The notes: generated by a model from the letters alone, not told the origin. A DNA stretch of 64,000 nt from Apostichopus japonicus (GCF_037975245.1 NC_092567.1:5340214-5404213), one strand, 5' to 3'; numbered from the stretch's first letter, positions 9,850 through 25,036 are shown. Numbers and translations are program-made.

Positions 9850-12800
9850 ATGGTCTAACCCTGTATACGGTACTTGATTCCATAGTAACCCACACCAATT
9901 GCTGCGTGCAATGGGCTAGATAGTGTACAAACTGTAATTTTCAAGACATATCAAACTTTATTTAGCAGGGATAAAAGCAAATAGTCTCCTGCCCTGCCCA
10001 GCCCACCCCCTCCCCACCCTCCATCCCATTCAACACATAAAATCCTATGCTTTCAAATATTTGATATTAATGAGATCTCAAACCTATGTACCTACATTCC
10101 TAGTTGCCCCCTGCAGCAACCCCCCCCCGCACCCCTAACTGCACCACATGATGGATCCACATATGGGTGGAGCCTGTAAAAGTTGTACAAGGTAATTTTC
10201 TACACTGATGTATTTGAGATTAAGCAGTTTCCCAATTTGGAATGACATTGAAACTCTGAATTGGGGGAAATAAGATGTTCAAAAGTTAATATTAGACTGT
10301 TCCTTAAATTCTCACACACATAATGGGGACCTAAAAGTTGAAAAAAAAAACTTTTACCTAGCATTTAATATACATCACCTCAATCTATACTGTTGAAAAT
10401 GGTGAAAACAACCCAGCAACCCCCTTCCCCCCAACCCCTAACTGCCCCACATGATGGATCCACATATGGGTGGAGCCTGTAAAAATTGTACAAGGTAATT
10501 TTCTACACTGATATATTTGAGATTAAGCAGTTTCCCAATTTGGGATGACATGGAAACCTTGAAATGGTGGAAATAAGATGGTCAAAAATTAATTGTAGAT
10601 GTTCATTAAATTCTCACATACATAATGGGACCCTAAAAGTTGAAAACAAAAATAAAATTACCTATCATTTAATGCACCTTAATCTGTGCTGTTGGAAATG
10701 GTAAAAAAATCTTTCTCAAATAATAGGAAAAAACCCTAACAGTGTACAACCCTATTTTCTCTGAGATATATCAATTGTATGAATGTAGCATATGCAACAG
10801 AGTATTTTCTCAATAGCGCTTTCCAATCATCTCCACCCCTCATTCCCACTCAACTAGTGGAATGATATGAAAACATTATTTAGACATAATATCACAATAT
10901 TAGGGCATTATGTAGGTCTAACCCTGTATACGGTACCTGATTCCATAGTAACCCACACCTTGAACTGCCCCATGCAATGAGCTAGATAGTGTGATAGTGT
11001 ACAATCTGTCATTTTCAAGACATATCAAACTTTATGTAGCAGGGATAAAAGCAAATTATGTCCAAGAGGGCAGCCAAGTCACTTGGATCCATCCTCCCCC
11101 CCCCACCCAACCTCCATCCCATTCAACAAGGATGAATTCACATAAAATCCTATGCTTTCAAATATTTGGTCCTAATGAGAGCTCTAACCTGCTTTCCAAT
11201 ATTGGTGGAGCCTGTAAAAGTTGTACAAGGTAATTTTCTACACTGATGTATTTGAGTCTAAGCAGTTTCCCAATTTGGGATGGCATGGAAACCTTGAAAT
11301 GGTGGAAATAAGATGGTCAAAAATTAATGGTAGCGATGTTCATTAAATTCTCACATACATAATGGGACCCTAAAAGTTGAAAACAAAAATAAAATTACCT
11401 ATCATTTGATACACCTTAATCTGTGCTGTTGGAAATGGTAAAAAAAATCTTCCTCAAACAATAGGAGAAAACCGTAACAGTGTACAACCCTATTTTCTCT
11501 GAGATATATCAAATTGTATGAATGTAGCATATGCAACAGCGTATTTTCTCAATAGCGCTTTCCAATCACCTCCGCCCCTCATTCCCACTCAACTAGTGGA
11601 ATGATATGACAACATTATTTAGACATAATATCACAATATTAGGGCATCATGGAGGTCTAACCCTGTATGCGGTACCTGATTCCATAGTAACCCACACCAA
11701 TTGCTACGTGCAATGAGCTAGATAGTGAACAATCTGTCATTTTCAAGACATATCAAACTTTATTTAGCAGGGATAAAAGCAAATAATCTCCTGCCAAGCC
11801 CCTTGGACCCACCCCCTCCCCACCCTCCATCCCATTCAACAAGGATGAATACACATAAAATCCTATGCTTTCAAATATTTGATATTAATGAGATCTCAAA
11901 CCTATGTACCTGCATTCCCAGTTGCCCTCTACAGCAACCCCCGCCCCCGCCCCCCTAACTGCACCACATGATGGATCCACATATGGGTGGAGCCTGTAAA
12001 AGTTGTACAAGGTAATTTTCTACACTGATGTATTTGAGTCTAAGCAGTTTACCAATTTGGAATGACATCGAAACTTTGAAACGGTGGAAATAAGATGGTC
12101 AAAAATTAATATTAGACTTCATTCAATTCTCACACACATTATGGGGACCCTAATAGTTGAAAAAAAAAACATTCTACATTACATTTAATATACATCACCT
12201 TAATCTATGCTGTTGGAAATGGTAAAAAAAATCTTTCTGGAACAATATGAGAAAACCAAAACAGTGTACAACCCTATTTTCTCTGAGATATATCAAATTG
12301 TATGAATGTAGCATATGCAACAGCGTATTTTCTTAATGGCGCTTTCCAATCGTAACCAACCCTCATTCCCACTCAACTAGTGGAATGATATGAAAACATT
12401 ATTTAGACATAATATCACAATATTAGGGCATTATGGAGGTCTAACCCTGTATACGGTACCTGATTCCATACTAACTGACACCAACTGCCCCATGCAATGA
12501 GCTAGGTAGTGAGATAGTGTACAATCTGTCATTTTCAAGACATATCAAACTTTATGCAGCAGGGATAAAAGCAAATTATGTCCAAGAGGGCAGCCAAATC
12601 ACTTGGATCCATCCCCCCCCCCCCACACTGACCCTCCATCCCATTCAACAAGGATGAATTCGCATAAAATCCTATGCTTTCAAATATTTGATCCTAATGA
12701 GAGCTCAAACCTGCTTTCCCAGTTGCAGTAACAGTGTACAACCCTATTTTCTCTGAGATATATCAAATTGTATGAATGTAGCATATGCAACAGCGTATTT

Positions 12801-15800
12801 TCTCAATAGCGCTTTCCAATCACCTCCGCCCCTCATTCCCACTCAACTAGTGGAATGATATGACAACATTATTTAGACATAATATCACAATATTAGGGCA
12901 TCATGGAGGTCTAACCCTGTATGCGGTACCTGATTCCATAGTAACCCACACCAATTGCTACGTGCAATGAGCTAGATAGTGAACAATCTGTCATTTTCAA
13001 GACATATCAAACTTTATTTAGCAGGGATAAAAGCAAATAATCTCCTGCAAAGCCCCTTGGACCCACCCCCTCCCCACCCTCCATCCCATTCAACAAGGAT
13101 GAATACACATAAAATCCTATGCTTTCAAATATTTGATATTAATGAGATCTCAAACCTATGTACCTGCATTCCCAGTTGCCCTCTACAGCAACCCCCGCCC
13201 CCCTAACTGCACCACATGATGGATCCACATATGGGTGGAGCCTGTAAAAGTTGTACAAGGTAATTTTCTACACTGATGTATTTGAGTCTAAGCAGTTTAC
13301 CAATTTGGAATGACATCGAAACTTTGAAACGGTGGAAATAAGATGGTCAAAAATTAATATTAGACTTCATTCAATTCTCACACACATTATGGGGACCCTA
13401 ATAGTTGAAAAAAAAAAAAAACATTCTACATTACATTTAATATACATCACCTTAATCTATGCTGTTGGAAATGGTAAAATAAATCTTTCTGGAACAATAT
13501 GAGAAAACCAAAACAGTGTACAACCCTATTTTCTCTGAGATATATCAAATTGTATGAATGTAGCATATGCAACAGCGTATTTTCTTAATGGCGCTTTCCA
13601 ATCATAACCACCCCTCATTCCCACTCAACTAGTGGAATGATATGAAAACATTATTTAGACATATCACAATATTAGGGCATCATGGAGGTCTAACCCTGTA
13701 TATGGTACCTGATTCCATACTAACTGACACCAACTGCCCCATGCAATGAGCTAGATAGTGTACAATCTGAAATTTTCAAGACATATCAAACTTTATGTAG
13801 CAGGGATAAAAGCAAATTATGTCCAAGAGGGCAGCCAAGTCACTTGGATCCCCCCCCCCCCCCCCACCCACCGACACTCCATCCCATTCAACAAGGATGA
13901 ATTTGCATAAAATCCTATGCTTTCAAATATTTGATCCTAATGAGAGCTCTAACCTGCTTTCCCAGTTGCTACCCCCCCCCCTCCCCCTTTCTGCTCCACA
14001 TGATGGTTCCACATATTGGTGGAGCCTGTTAAAGTTGTACAAGGTAATTTTCTACACTGATGTATTTGAGTCTAAGCAGTTTCCCAATTTGGGATGGCAT
14101 GGAAACCTTGAAATGGTGGAAATAAGATGGTCAAAAATTAATGGTAGCGATGTTCATTAAATTCTCACATACATAATGGGACCCTAAAAGTTGAAAACAA
14201 AAATAAAATTACCTATCATTTGATACACCTTAATCTGTGCTGTTGGAAATGGTAAAAAAAATCTTCCTCAAACAATAGGAGAAAACCGTAACAGTGTACA
14301 ACCATATTTTCTCTGAGATATATCAAATTGTATGAATGTAGCATATGCAACAGTGTATTTTCTTAATGGCGCTTTCCAATCGTAACCACCCCTCATTCCC
14401 ACTCAACTAGTGGAATGATATGAAAACATTATTAAGACATAAATTCACAATATTCGGGCATTATGTAGGTTTAACCCTGTATACGGTACCTGATTCCATA
14501 GTAACCGACACCAACTGCCCCATGCACTGAGCTAGATAGTGTGATAGTGTAAAATCTGTCATTTTCAAGACATATCAAACTTTATGTAGCAGGGACAAAA
14601 GCTAATTATGTCCAAGAGGGCAGCCAAGTCACTTGCATCCACCCCCCGCCTCCCAATGACCCTCCATCCCATTCAACAAGGATGAATTCACATAAAATCC
14701 TATGCTTTCAAATATTTGATCCTAATGAGAGTTCAAACCTGCTTTCCCAGTTGCAGTAACAGTGTACAACCCTATTTTCTCTGAGATATATCAAATTGTA
14801 TGAATGTAGCATATGCAACAGCATATTTTCTCAATAGCGCTTTCTAATCACCTCCACCCCTCATTCCCACTCAACTAGTGGAATGATATGACAACATTAT
14901 TTAGACATAATATCACAATATTAGGGCATTATGTAGGTCTAACCCTGTATACGGTACCTGATTCCATAGTAACCCACACCAATTGCTCCGTGCAATGAGC
15001 TAGATAGTGAACAATCTGTAATTTTCAAGACATATCAAACTTTATCTAGCAGGGATAAAAGCAAACAATCTCCTGCCAAGCCCCTTGGACCCACCCCCTC
15101 CCCACCCTCCATCCCATTCAACAAGGATGAATACACATAAAATCCTATGCTTTCAAATATTTGATATTAATGAGATCTCAAACCTATGTACCTGCATTCC
15201 CAGTTGCCCTCTACAGCAACCCCCTGCACCCCTAACTGCACCACATGATGGATCCACATATGGGTGGAGCCTGTAAAAGTTGTACAAGGTAATTTTCTAC
15301 ACTGATGTATTTGAGTCTAAACAGTTTACCAATTTGGAATGACATCGAAACTTTGAAACGGTGGAAATAAGATGGTCAAAAATTAATATTAGACTTCATT
15401 CAATTATCACACACATTATGGGGACCCTAATAGTTGAAAACAAAACATTCTACATTACATTTAATATACATCACCTTAATCTATGCTGTTGGAAATGGTA
15501 AAAAAAATCTTTCTGGAACAATATGAGAAAATCAAAACAGTGTACAACCATATTTTCTCTGAGATATATCAAATTGTATGAATGTAGCATATGCAACAGC
15601 GTATTTTCTTAATGGCGCTTTCCAATCGTAACCACCCCTCATTCCCACTCAACTAGTGGAATGATATGAAAACATTATTTAGACATATCACAATATTAGG
15701 GCATAATGGAGGTCTAACCCTGTATACGGTACCTGATTCCATACTAACTGACACCAACTGCCCCATGCAATGAGCTAGATAGTGTACAATCTGTCATTTT

Positions 15801-18800
15801 CAAGACATATCAAACTTTTAGCAGGGATTAAAGCAAATTATGTCCAAGAGGGCAGCCAAGTCACTTGGATCCCCCCCCCCACCCACCGACACTCCATCCC
15901 ATTCAACAAGGATGAATTCGCATAAAATCCTATGCTTTCAAATATTTGATTCTAATGAGAGCTCTAACCTGCTTTCCCAGTTGCTAACCCCCCCCCCTCC
16001 CCCTTTCTGCTCCACATGATGGTTCCACATATTGGTGGAGCCTGTAAAAGTTGTACAAGGTAATTTTCTACACTGATGTATTTGAGTCTAAGCAGTTTCC
16101 CAATTTGGGATGGCATGGAAACCTTGAAATGGTGGAAATAAGATGGTCAAAAATTAATGGTAGCGATGTTCATTAAATTCTCACATACATAATGGGACCC
16201 TAAAAGTTGAAAACAAAAATAAAATTACCTATCATTTGATACACCTTAATCTGTGCTGTTGGAAATGGTAAAAAAAATCTTCCTCAAACAATAGGAGAAA
16301 ACCGTAACAGTGTACAACCATATTTTCTCTGAGATATATCAAATTGTATGAATGTAGCATATGCAACAGCGTATTTTCTTAATGGCGCTTTCCAATCGTA
16401 ACCACCCCTCATTCCCACTCAACTAGTGGAATGATATGAAAACATTATTTAGACATATCACAATATTACGGCATAATGGAGGTCTAACCCTGTATATGGT
16501 ACCTGATTCCATACTAACTGACACCAACTGCCCCATGCAATGAGCTAGATAGTGTACAATCTGTAATTTTCAAGACATATCAAACTTTATGTAGCAGGGA
16601 TAAAAGCAAATTATGTCCAAGAGGGCAGCCAAGTCACTTGGATCCCCCCCCCCCCGCACCGACCCTCCATCCTATTCAACAAGGACGAATTCACATAAAA
16701 TCCTATGGTTTCAAATATTTGATCCTAATGAGAGCTCTAACCTGCTTCCCCAGTTGCTAACCCCCCCCCCCCCTCCCCTCCCCCTTTCTGCTCCACATGA
16801 TGGTTCCATATATTGGTGGAGCCTGTAAAAGTTGTACAAGGTAATTTTCTACACTGATGTATTTGAGTCTAAGCAGTTTACCAATTTGGGATGACATGGA
16901 AACCTTGAAATGGTGGAAATAAGATGGTCAAAAATTAATGGTAGATGTTCATTAAATTCTCATATACATAATGGGACCCTAAAAGTTGAAAACAAAAATA
17001 AAATTACCTATCATTTAATGCACCTTAATCTGTGCTGTTGGAAATGGTAAAAAAATCTTTCTCAAATAATAGGAGAGAACCTTAACAGTGTACAACCCTA
17101 TTTTCTCTGAGATATATCAAATTGTATGAATGTAGCATATGCAACAGCGTATTTTCTCAATAGTGCTTTCCAATCATCTCCACCCCTCATTCCCACTCAA
17201 CTAGTGTAATGATATGAAAACATTATTTAGACATAATATCACAATATTAGGGCATTATGGAGGTCTAACCCTGTATACGGTACCTGATTCCATAGTAACC
17301 CACACCAATTGCTCCGTGCAATGAGCTAGATAGTGAACAATCTGTAATTTTCAAGACATATCAAACTTTATTTAGCAGGGATAAAAGCAAATAATCTCCT
17401 GCCAAACCCCTTGGACCCACCCCCTCCCCACCCTCCATCCCATTCAACAAGGATGAATACACATAAAATCCTATGCTTTCAAATATTTGATATTAATGAG
17501 ATCTCAAACCTATGTACCTGCATTCCCAGTTGCCCTCTACAGCAACCCCCTCCCCCTGCACCCCTAACTGCACCACATGATGGATCCACATATGGGTGGA
17601 GCCTGTAAAAGTTGTACAAGGTAATTTTCTACACTGATGTATTTGAGTCTAAGCAGTTTCCCAATTTGGGATGGCATGGAAACCTTGAAATGGTGGAAAT
17701 AAGATGGTCAAAAATTAATGGTACCGATGTTCATTAAATTATCACGTACATAATGGGACCCTAAAAGTTGAAAACAAAAATAAAATTACCTATCATTTGA
17801 TACACCTTAATCTGTGCTGTTGGAAATGGTAAAAAAAATCTTCCTCAAACAATAGGAGAAAACCGTAACAGTGTACAACCATATTTTCTCTGAGATATAT
17901 CAAATTGTATGAATGTAGCATATGCAACAGCGTATTTTCTCAATAGCGCTTTCCAATCATCTCCACCCCTCATTCCCACTCAACTAGTGGAATGATATGA
18001 AAACATTATTAAGACATAAATTCACAATATTAGGGCATTATGTAGGTCTAACCCTGTATACGGTACCTGATTCCATAGTAACCGACACCAACTGCCCCAT
18101 GCACTGAGCTAGGTAGGGTGATAGTGTACAATCTGTCATTTTCAAGACATATCAAACTTTATGTAGCAGGGATAAAAGCAAATTATGTCCAAGAGGGCAG
18201 CCAAGTCACTTGGATCCCCCCCCCCCCACCCACCGACACTCCATCCCATTCAACAAGGATGAATTCGCATAAAATCCTATGCTTTCAAATATTTGATCCT
18301 AATGAGAGCTCTAACCTGCTTTCCCAGTTGCTACCCCCCCCCCCCCCTCCCCCTTTCTGCTCCACATGATGGTTCCACATATTGGTGGAGCCTGTAAAAG
18401 TTGTACAAGGTAATTTTCTACACTGATGTATTTGAGTCTAAGCAGTTTCCCAATTTGGGATGGCATGGAAACCTTGAAATGGTGGAAATAAGATGGTCAA
18501 AAATTAATGGTAGCGATGTTCATTAAATTCTCACATACATAATGGGACCCTAAAAGTTGAAAACAAAAATAAAATTACCTATCATTTGATACACCTTAAT
18601 CTGTGCTGTTGGAAATGGTAAAAAAAATCTTCCTCAAACAATAGGAGAAAACCGTAACAGTGTACAACCATATTTTCTCTGAGATATATCAAATTGTATG
18701 AATGTAGCATATGCAACAGCGTATTTTCTTAATGGCGCTTTCCAATCGTAACCACCCCTCATTCCCACTCAACTAGTGGAATGATATGAAAACATTATTT

Positions 18801-21800
18801 AGACATATCACAATATTACGGCATAATGGAGGTCTAACCCTGTATATGGTACCTGATTCCATACTAACTGACACCAACTGCCCCATGCACTGAGCTAGGT
18901 AGGGTGATAGTGTACAATCTGTCATTTTCAAGACATATCAAACTTTATGTAGCAGGGATAAAAGCAAATTATGTCCAAGAGGGCAGCCAAGTCACTTGGA
19001 TCCCCCCCCCCCACCCACCGACACTCCATCCCATTCAACAAGGATGAATTCGCATAAAATCCTATGCTTTCAAATATTTGATCCTAATGAGAGCTCTAAC
19101 CTGCTTTCCCAGTTGCTACCCCCCCCCCTCCCCCTTTCTGTTCCACATGATGGTTCCACATATTGGTGGAGCCTGTAAAAGTTGTACAAGGTAATTTTCT
19201 ACACTGATGTATTTGAGTCTAAGCAGTTTCCCAATTTGGAATGACATCGAAACTTTGAAACGGTGGAAATAAGATGGTCAAAAATTAATATTAGACTTCA
19301 TTCAATTCTCACACACATTATGGGGACCCTAATAGTTGAAAAAAAAAACATTCTACATTACATTTAATATACATCACTTTAATCTATGCTGTTGGAAATG
19401 GTAAAAAAATCTTTCTGGAACAATATGAGAAAACCACAACAGTGTACAACCATATTTTCTCTGAGATATATCAAATTGTATGAATGTAGCATATGCAACA
19501 GCGTATTTTCTTAATGGCGCTTTCCAATCATAACCACCCCTCATTCCCACTCAACTAGTGGAATGATATGAAAACATTATTTAGACATAATATCACAATA
19601 TTAGGGCATCATGGAGGTCTAACCCTGTATACGGTAACTGATTCCATAGTAACCCACACCTTGAACTGCCCCATGCAATGAGCTAGATAGTGTACAATCT
19701 GTAATTTTCAAGACATATCAAACTTTATATAGCAGGGATAAAAGCAAATTATGTCCAAGAGGGCAGCCAAGTCACTTGGATCCACCCCCCCCCCCAATGA
19801 CCCTCCATCCCATTCAACAAAGATGAATTCACATAAAATCCTATGCTTTCAAATATTTGATCCTAATGAGAGCTCAAACCTGCTTTCCCAGTTGCAGTAC
19901 AGTGTAAAACTCTATTTTCTCTGAGATATATCAAATTGTGTGAATGTACAGTAGCATATGCAACAGTGTATATTCTTAATAGCGCTTTCCAATCATAACC
20001 ACCCCTCAGTCCCACTCAACTAGTGGAATGATATGAAAACATTATTTAGACATAATGTCACAATATTAGGGCATTATGGAGGTCTTATCCTGTATATGGT
20101 ACCTGATTCCATAGTAACCGACACCAACTGCCCCATGCAATGAGCTAGATAGTGTGATAGTGTACAATCTGTAATTTTCAAGACATATCAAACTTTATGT
20201 AGCAGGGATAAAAGCAAATTATGTCCAAGAGGGCAGCCAAGTCACTTGGATCCACCCCCCCCCCCACCGACCCTCCATCCCATTCAACAAGGATGAATTC
20301 ACATAAAATCCTATGCTTTCAAATATTTGATCCTAATGAGAGCTCTAACCTGCTTTCCCAGTTGCTAACCCCCTCCCCTCCCCCTTTCTGCTCCACATGA
20401 TGGTTCCATATATTGGTGGAGCCTGTACAAGTTGTACAAGGTAATTTTCTACACTGATGTATTTGAGTCTAAGCAGTTTACCAATTTGGAATGACATCAA
20501 AACTTTGAAACGGTGGAAATAAGATGGTCAAAAATTAATATTAGACTTCATTCAATTCTCACACACATTATGGGGACCCTAATAGTTAAAAAAAAAAAAA
20601 AAAAATTAACTATCATTTAATATACCTTAATCTGTGCTGTTGGAAATGGTAAAAAAATCTTTCTGGAACAATATGAGAAAACCACAACAGTGTACAACCA
20701 TATTTTCTCTGAGATATATCAAATTGTGTGAATGTAGCATATGCAACAGCGTATTTTCTTAATGGCGCTTTCCAATCATAACCACCCCTCATTCCCACTC
20801 AACTAGTGGAATGATATGAAAACATTATTTAGACATAATATCACAATATTAGGGCATCATGGAGGTCTAACCCTGTATACGGTAACTGATTCCATAGTAA
20901 CCCACACCTTGAACTGCCCCATGCAAGGAGCTAGATAGTGTACAATCTGTAATTTTCAAGACATATCAAACTTTATGTAGCAGGGATAAAAGCAAATTAT
21001 GTCCAAGAGGGCAGCCAAGTCACTTGGATCCACCCCCCCCCCCCCCACCGACCCTCCATCCTATTCAACAAGGACGAACTCACATAAAATCCTATGCTTT
21101 CAAATATTTGATCCTAATGAGAGCTCTAACCTGCTTCCCCAGTTGCTAACCCCCCCCCCCCTCCCCTCCCCCTTTCTGCTCCACATGATGGTTCCATATA
21201 TTGGTGGAGTCTGTAAAAGTTGTACAAGGTTATTTTCTACACTGATGTATTTGAGTCTAAGCAGTTTACCAATTTGGGATGACATGGAAACCTTGAAATG
21301 GTGGAAATAAGATGGTCAAAAATTAATGGTAGATGTTCATTAAATTCTCACATAAATAATGGGACCCTAAAAGTTGAAAACAAAAATAAAATTACCTATC
21401 TTTAATGCACCTTAATCTGTGCTGTTGGAAATGGTAAAAAAATCTTTCTGGAACAATATGAGAAAACCACAACAGTGTACAACCATATTTTCTCTGAGAT
21501 ATATCAAATTGTATGAATGTAGCATATGCAACAGTGTATTTTCTCAATAGGGCTTTCCAATCATCTCCACCCCCCATTCCCACTCAACTAGTGGAATGAT
21601 ATGAAAACATTATTTAGACATAATATCACAATATGAGGGCATTATGGAGGTCTAACCCTGTATACGGTACCTGATTCCATAGTAACCCACACCAATTGCT
21701 CCGTGCAATGAGCTAGATAGTGTACAATCTGTAATTTTCAAGACATATCAAACTTTATTTAGCAGGGATAAAAGCAAATAGTCTCCTGCCAAGCCCCTTG

Positions 21801-23950
21801 GACCCACCCCCTCCCCACCCTCCATCCCATTCAACAAGGATGAATACACATAAAATCCTGTGCTTTCAAATATTTGATATTAATGAGATCTCAAACGTAT
21901 GTACCTGCATTCCCAGTTGCCCTCTACAGCAACCCTCGCCCCCCCCCCCCCCGCACCCCTTACTGCACCACATGATGGATCCACATATGGGTGGAGCCTG
22001 TAAAAGTTGTACAAGGTAATTTTCTACACTGATGTATTTGAGTCTAAGCAGTTTACCAATTTGGAATGACATCAAAACTTTGAAACGGTGGAAATAAGAT
22101 GGTCAAAAATTAATATTAGACTTCATTCAATTCTCACACACATTATGGGGACCCTAATAGTTAAAAAAAAAAAAAAAAATTAAATATCATTTAATATACC
22201 TTAATCTGTGCTGTTGGAAATGGTAAAAAAATCTTTCTGGAACAATATGAGAAAACCACAACAGTGTACAACCATATTTTCTCTGAGATATATCAAATTG
22301 TGTGAATGTAGCATATGCAACAGCGTATTTTCTTAATGGCGCTTTCCAATCATAACCACCCCTCATTCCCACTCAACTAGTGGAATGATATGAAAACATT
22401 ATTTAGACATAATATCACAATATTAGGGCATCATGGAGGTCTAACCCTGTATACGGTAACTGATTCCATAGTAACCCACACCTTGAACTGCCCCATGCAA
22501 GGAGCTAGATAGTGTACAATCTGTAATTTTCAAGACATATCAAACTTTATGTAGCAGGGATAAAAGCAAATTATGTCCAAGAGGGCAGCCAAGTCACTTG
22601 GATCCACCCCCCCCCCCCCCAATGACCCTCCATCCCATTCAACAAAGATGAATTCACATAAAATCCTATGCTTTCAAATATTTGATCCTAATGAGAGCTC
22701 AAACCTGCTTTCCCAGTTGCAGTAACAGTGTACAACCCTATTTTCTCTGAGATATATCAAATTGTGTGAATGTACAGTAGCATATGCAACAGTGTATATT
22801 CTTAATAGCGCTTTCCAATCATAACCACCCCTCATTCCCACTCAACTAGTGGAATGATATGAAAACATTATTTAGACATAATATCACAATATTAGGGCAT
22901 TATGGAGGTCTTATCCTGTATATGGTACCTGATTCCATAGTAACCGACACCAACTGCCCCATGCAATGAGCTAGATAGTGTGATAGTGTACAATCTGTAA
23001 TTTTCAAGACATATCAAACTTTATGTAGCAGGGATAAAAGCAAATTATGTCCAAGAGGGCAGCCAAGTCACTTGGATCCACCCCCCCCCCACCGACCCTC
23101 CATCCCATTCAACAAGGACGAATTCACATAAAATCCTATGCTTTCAAATATTTGATCCTAATGAGAGCTCTAACCTGCTTTCCCAGTTGCTAACCCCCCC
23201 TCCCCTCCCCCTCTCTGCTCCACATGATGGTTCCATATATTGGTGGAGCCTGTAAAAGTTGTACAAGGTAATTTTCTACACTGATGTATTTGAGTCTAAG
23301 CAGTTTACCAATTTGGAATGACATCGAAACTTTGAAACGGTGGAAATAAGATGGTCAAAACTTAATATTAGACCATTAAATTCTCACACACATTATGGGG
23401 ACCCTAATAGTTAAAAAAAAAAAAAAAAAATTAACTATCATTTAATATACCTTAATCTGTGCTGTTGGAAATGGTAAAAAAATCTTTCTGGAACAATATG
23501 AGAAAACCACAACAGTGTACAACCATATTTTCTCTGAGATATATCAAATTGTGTGAATGTAGCATATGCAACAGTGTATATTCTTAACAGGGCTTTCCAA
23601 TCATCTCCACCCCTCATTCCCACTCAACTAGTGGAATGATATGAAAACATTATTTAGACATAATATCACAATATTAGGGCATTATGGAGGTCTAACCCTG
23701 TATATGGTACCTGATTCCATAGTAACCGACACCAACTGCCCCATGCAATGAGCTAGATAGTGTGATAGGGTACAATCTGTAATTTTCAAGACATATCAAA
23801 CTTTATGTAGCAGGGATAAATGCAAATTATGTCCAAGAGGGCAGCCAAGTCACTTGGATCCACCCCTTCCCCCCCACCCACCCTCCATCCCATTCAACAA
23901 GGATGAATTCACATAAAATCCTATGCTTTCAAATATGCTATGCGAATGAC
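9850..23950 (+). repeat. Large satellite array, ~780-bp units mixed with ~468-bp units
   Basis: The anchor CTGATTCCA recurs at 9874 (variant), 10937, 11676, 12460, 12930, 13709, 14490, 14958, 15733, 16503, 17284, 18067, 18853, 19638, 20103, 20886, 21671, 22460, 22929 and 23711. Most intervals are 770-789 bp. Four are 465-470 bp (starting 12460, 14490, 19638 and 22460), where sequence jumps from the CTTTCCCAGTTGC block to the AGTAACAGTGTACAACC block. One is 739, and one is 1,063 with an internal duplication near 10120-10440. Two unit subtypes alternate, told apart by CTCCTGCCAAGCCCCTTGG and by GTCCAAGAGGGCAGCCAAG. Proline-rich frames such as 13819-14160 and 18118-18369 arise from poly-C tracts and repeat with the array, so they are not genes. 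Confidence 0.97.
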
Positions 23951-24893
23951 AGCGCTAACATGCATACCTGCTTTCCCAGTTGCCCCCTCACCATCCCCCC
24001 TCCCCCCCCCCCGTTGCCCAACATAATGGTTTCACATATGGGAGGTAGCGGGTAAATGTTAGACAAGGTAATTTTCTACACTGACCTTATTCAAGATTAA
24101 ACAGTTAACCATTTTAGAGTAACATCAAAGCTTTGAATTGTTTGATATTATTAAAGATGTTATACTCTCTGGGATATAAATGCATTACTTTGATGCATAT
24201 TTACGGAGTAGTATGCATGCCCTGAACTTACCTGCTTCTTGCCTTAGCTATCTATAGTGAACAAAAAATTCCTTTTCCCTTGATGATGTGGAAGTTGTTT
24301 GATCTAAATATGAAGAAATAAAGAAAATGTCCATGTCAAGATATTACAAACTTTCTGTTGTACATTCCTTGTATCTCCATGAGGGCAATTAGGATTAAGA
24401 TAAATAATACCACATTAATTAAACAATAGGAGTTGCAACTGCTGGAATGAAATCCAGGGTGAAGAGCAATCATCATAGCATATAACACTACTTGTCATTA
24501 AAGTGTTACAGAAAACCGTATATATGGCACAATTTGAAGTGAAATAAAAACAAATTATCTCGGTTGGAAGGAATGCAATTTCTTCCCTAGTAGAGTGTCA
24601 CAGAACCACCGAACCTCTTTTCTATTTTGTTGTATCTTATATTCCCATTGAGCCTATATGAATACAAAGCTTTTATGCCAATCATGTAAAGTATATATCT
24701 GCCACCAATTGTAACTGCAGGTTTTACCAATTAGCATGAAGCCTGCATAAATAGCATAAACATGTTATTAGAAATAGTAGTCATCATTGTGCAACTTCTA
24801 AAGTAATTTTAAATTGCTAAAAAGTAAACAGTGATTACAACAGCAACATTACTTGTACAGATATAGTTCTGAAGCAATAAAATTTATACTTAC
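23951..24893. other. Array edge and spacer; no gene recognised
   Basis: The first ~180 bp are decayed satellite (CTTTCCCAGTTGCCC, GTAATTTTCTACACTGA). The rest is AT-rich unique sequence. Further 3' exons of the minus-strand gene could lie here but none is clear. Confidence 0.4.
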
Positions 24894-25036
24894 CAGTTTA
24901 GCATTGTGACAAGTTGACAGATCTTGATAGGAATCGCTAGATGGCTCAGGTGCCAAATTCCGTCCATACTCAAAATATGCTTTATCTGAATTCGTCATAC
25001 ATGAATACCTGGAACTTGTTTTCAATAAATTCTGTA
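24894..25036 (-). CDS. Candidate downstream exon of the minus-strand host gene
   Basis: On the minus strand a 47-codon open stretch ends at a strong donor (CTG followed by GTAAGTAT). It contains the residues DKAYFEYGRNLAPEPSSDSY. With an acceptor after ...CATGCAAG it would start with two bases, which joins in frame to the candidate exon at 25388-25464. The acceptor is weak. The better-looking acceptor nearer the exon (TTCCAG) puts a stop after eight codons when entered in phase 0. Downstream exons are implied by the donor but were not found. No family recognised. Treat as possible. Confidence 0.3.

Noticed and set aside
10991-22075. A family of similar proline-rich frames of 60-113 codons recurring along the array
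   Set aside because: They recur with the satellite unit, depend on poly-C tract length, start mostly at non-ATG codons and have no independent coding signal.
12460-22929. Regularly spaced repeats that might suggest a CRISPR-like array
   Set aside because: Units are hundreds of bases long with no short repeat and unique spacer pattern, and the genome is eukaryotic.
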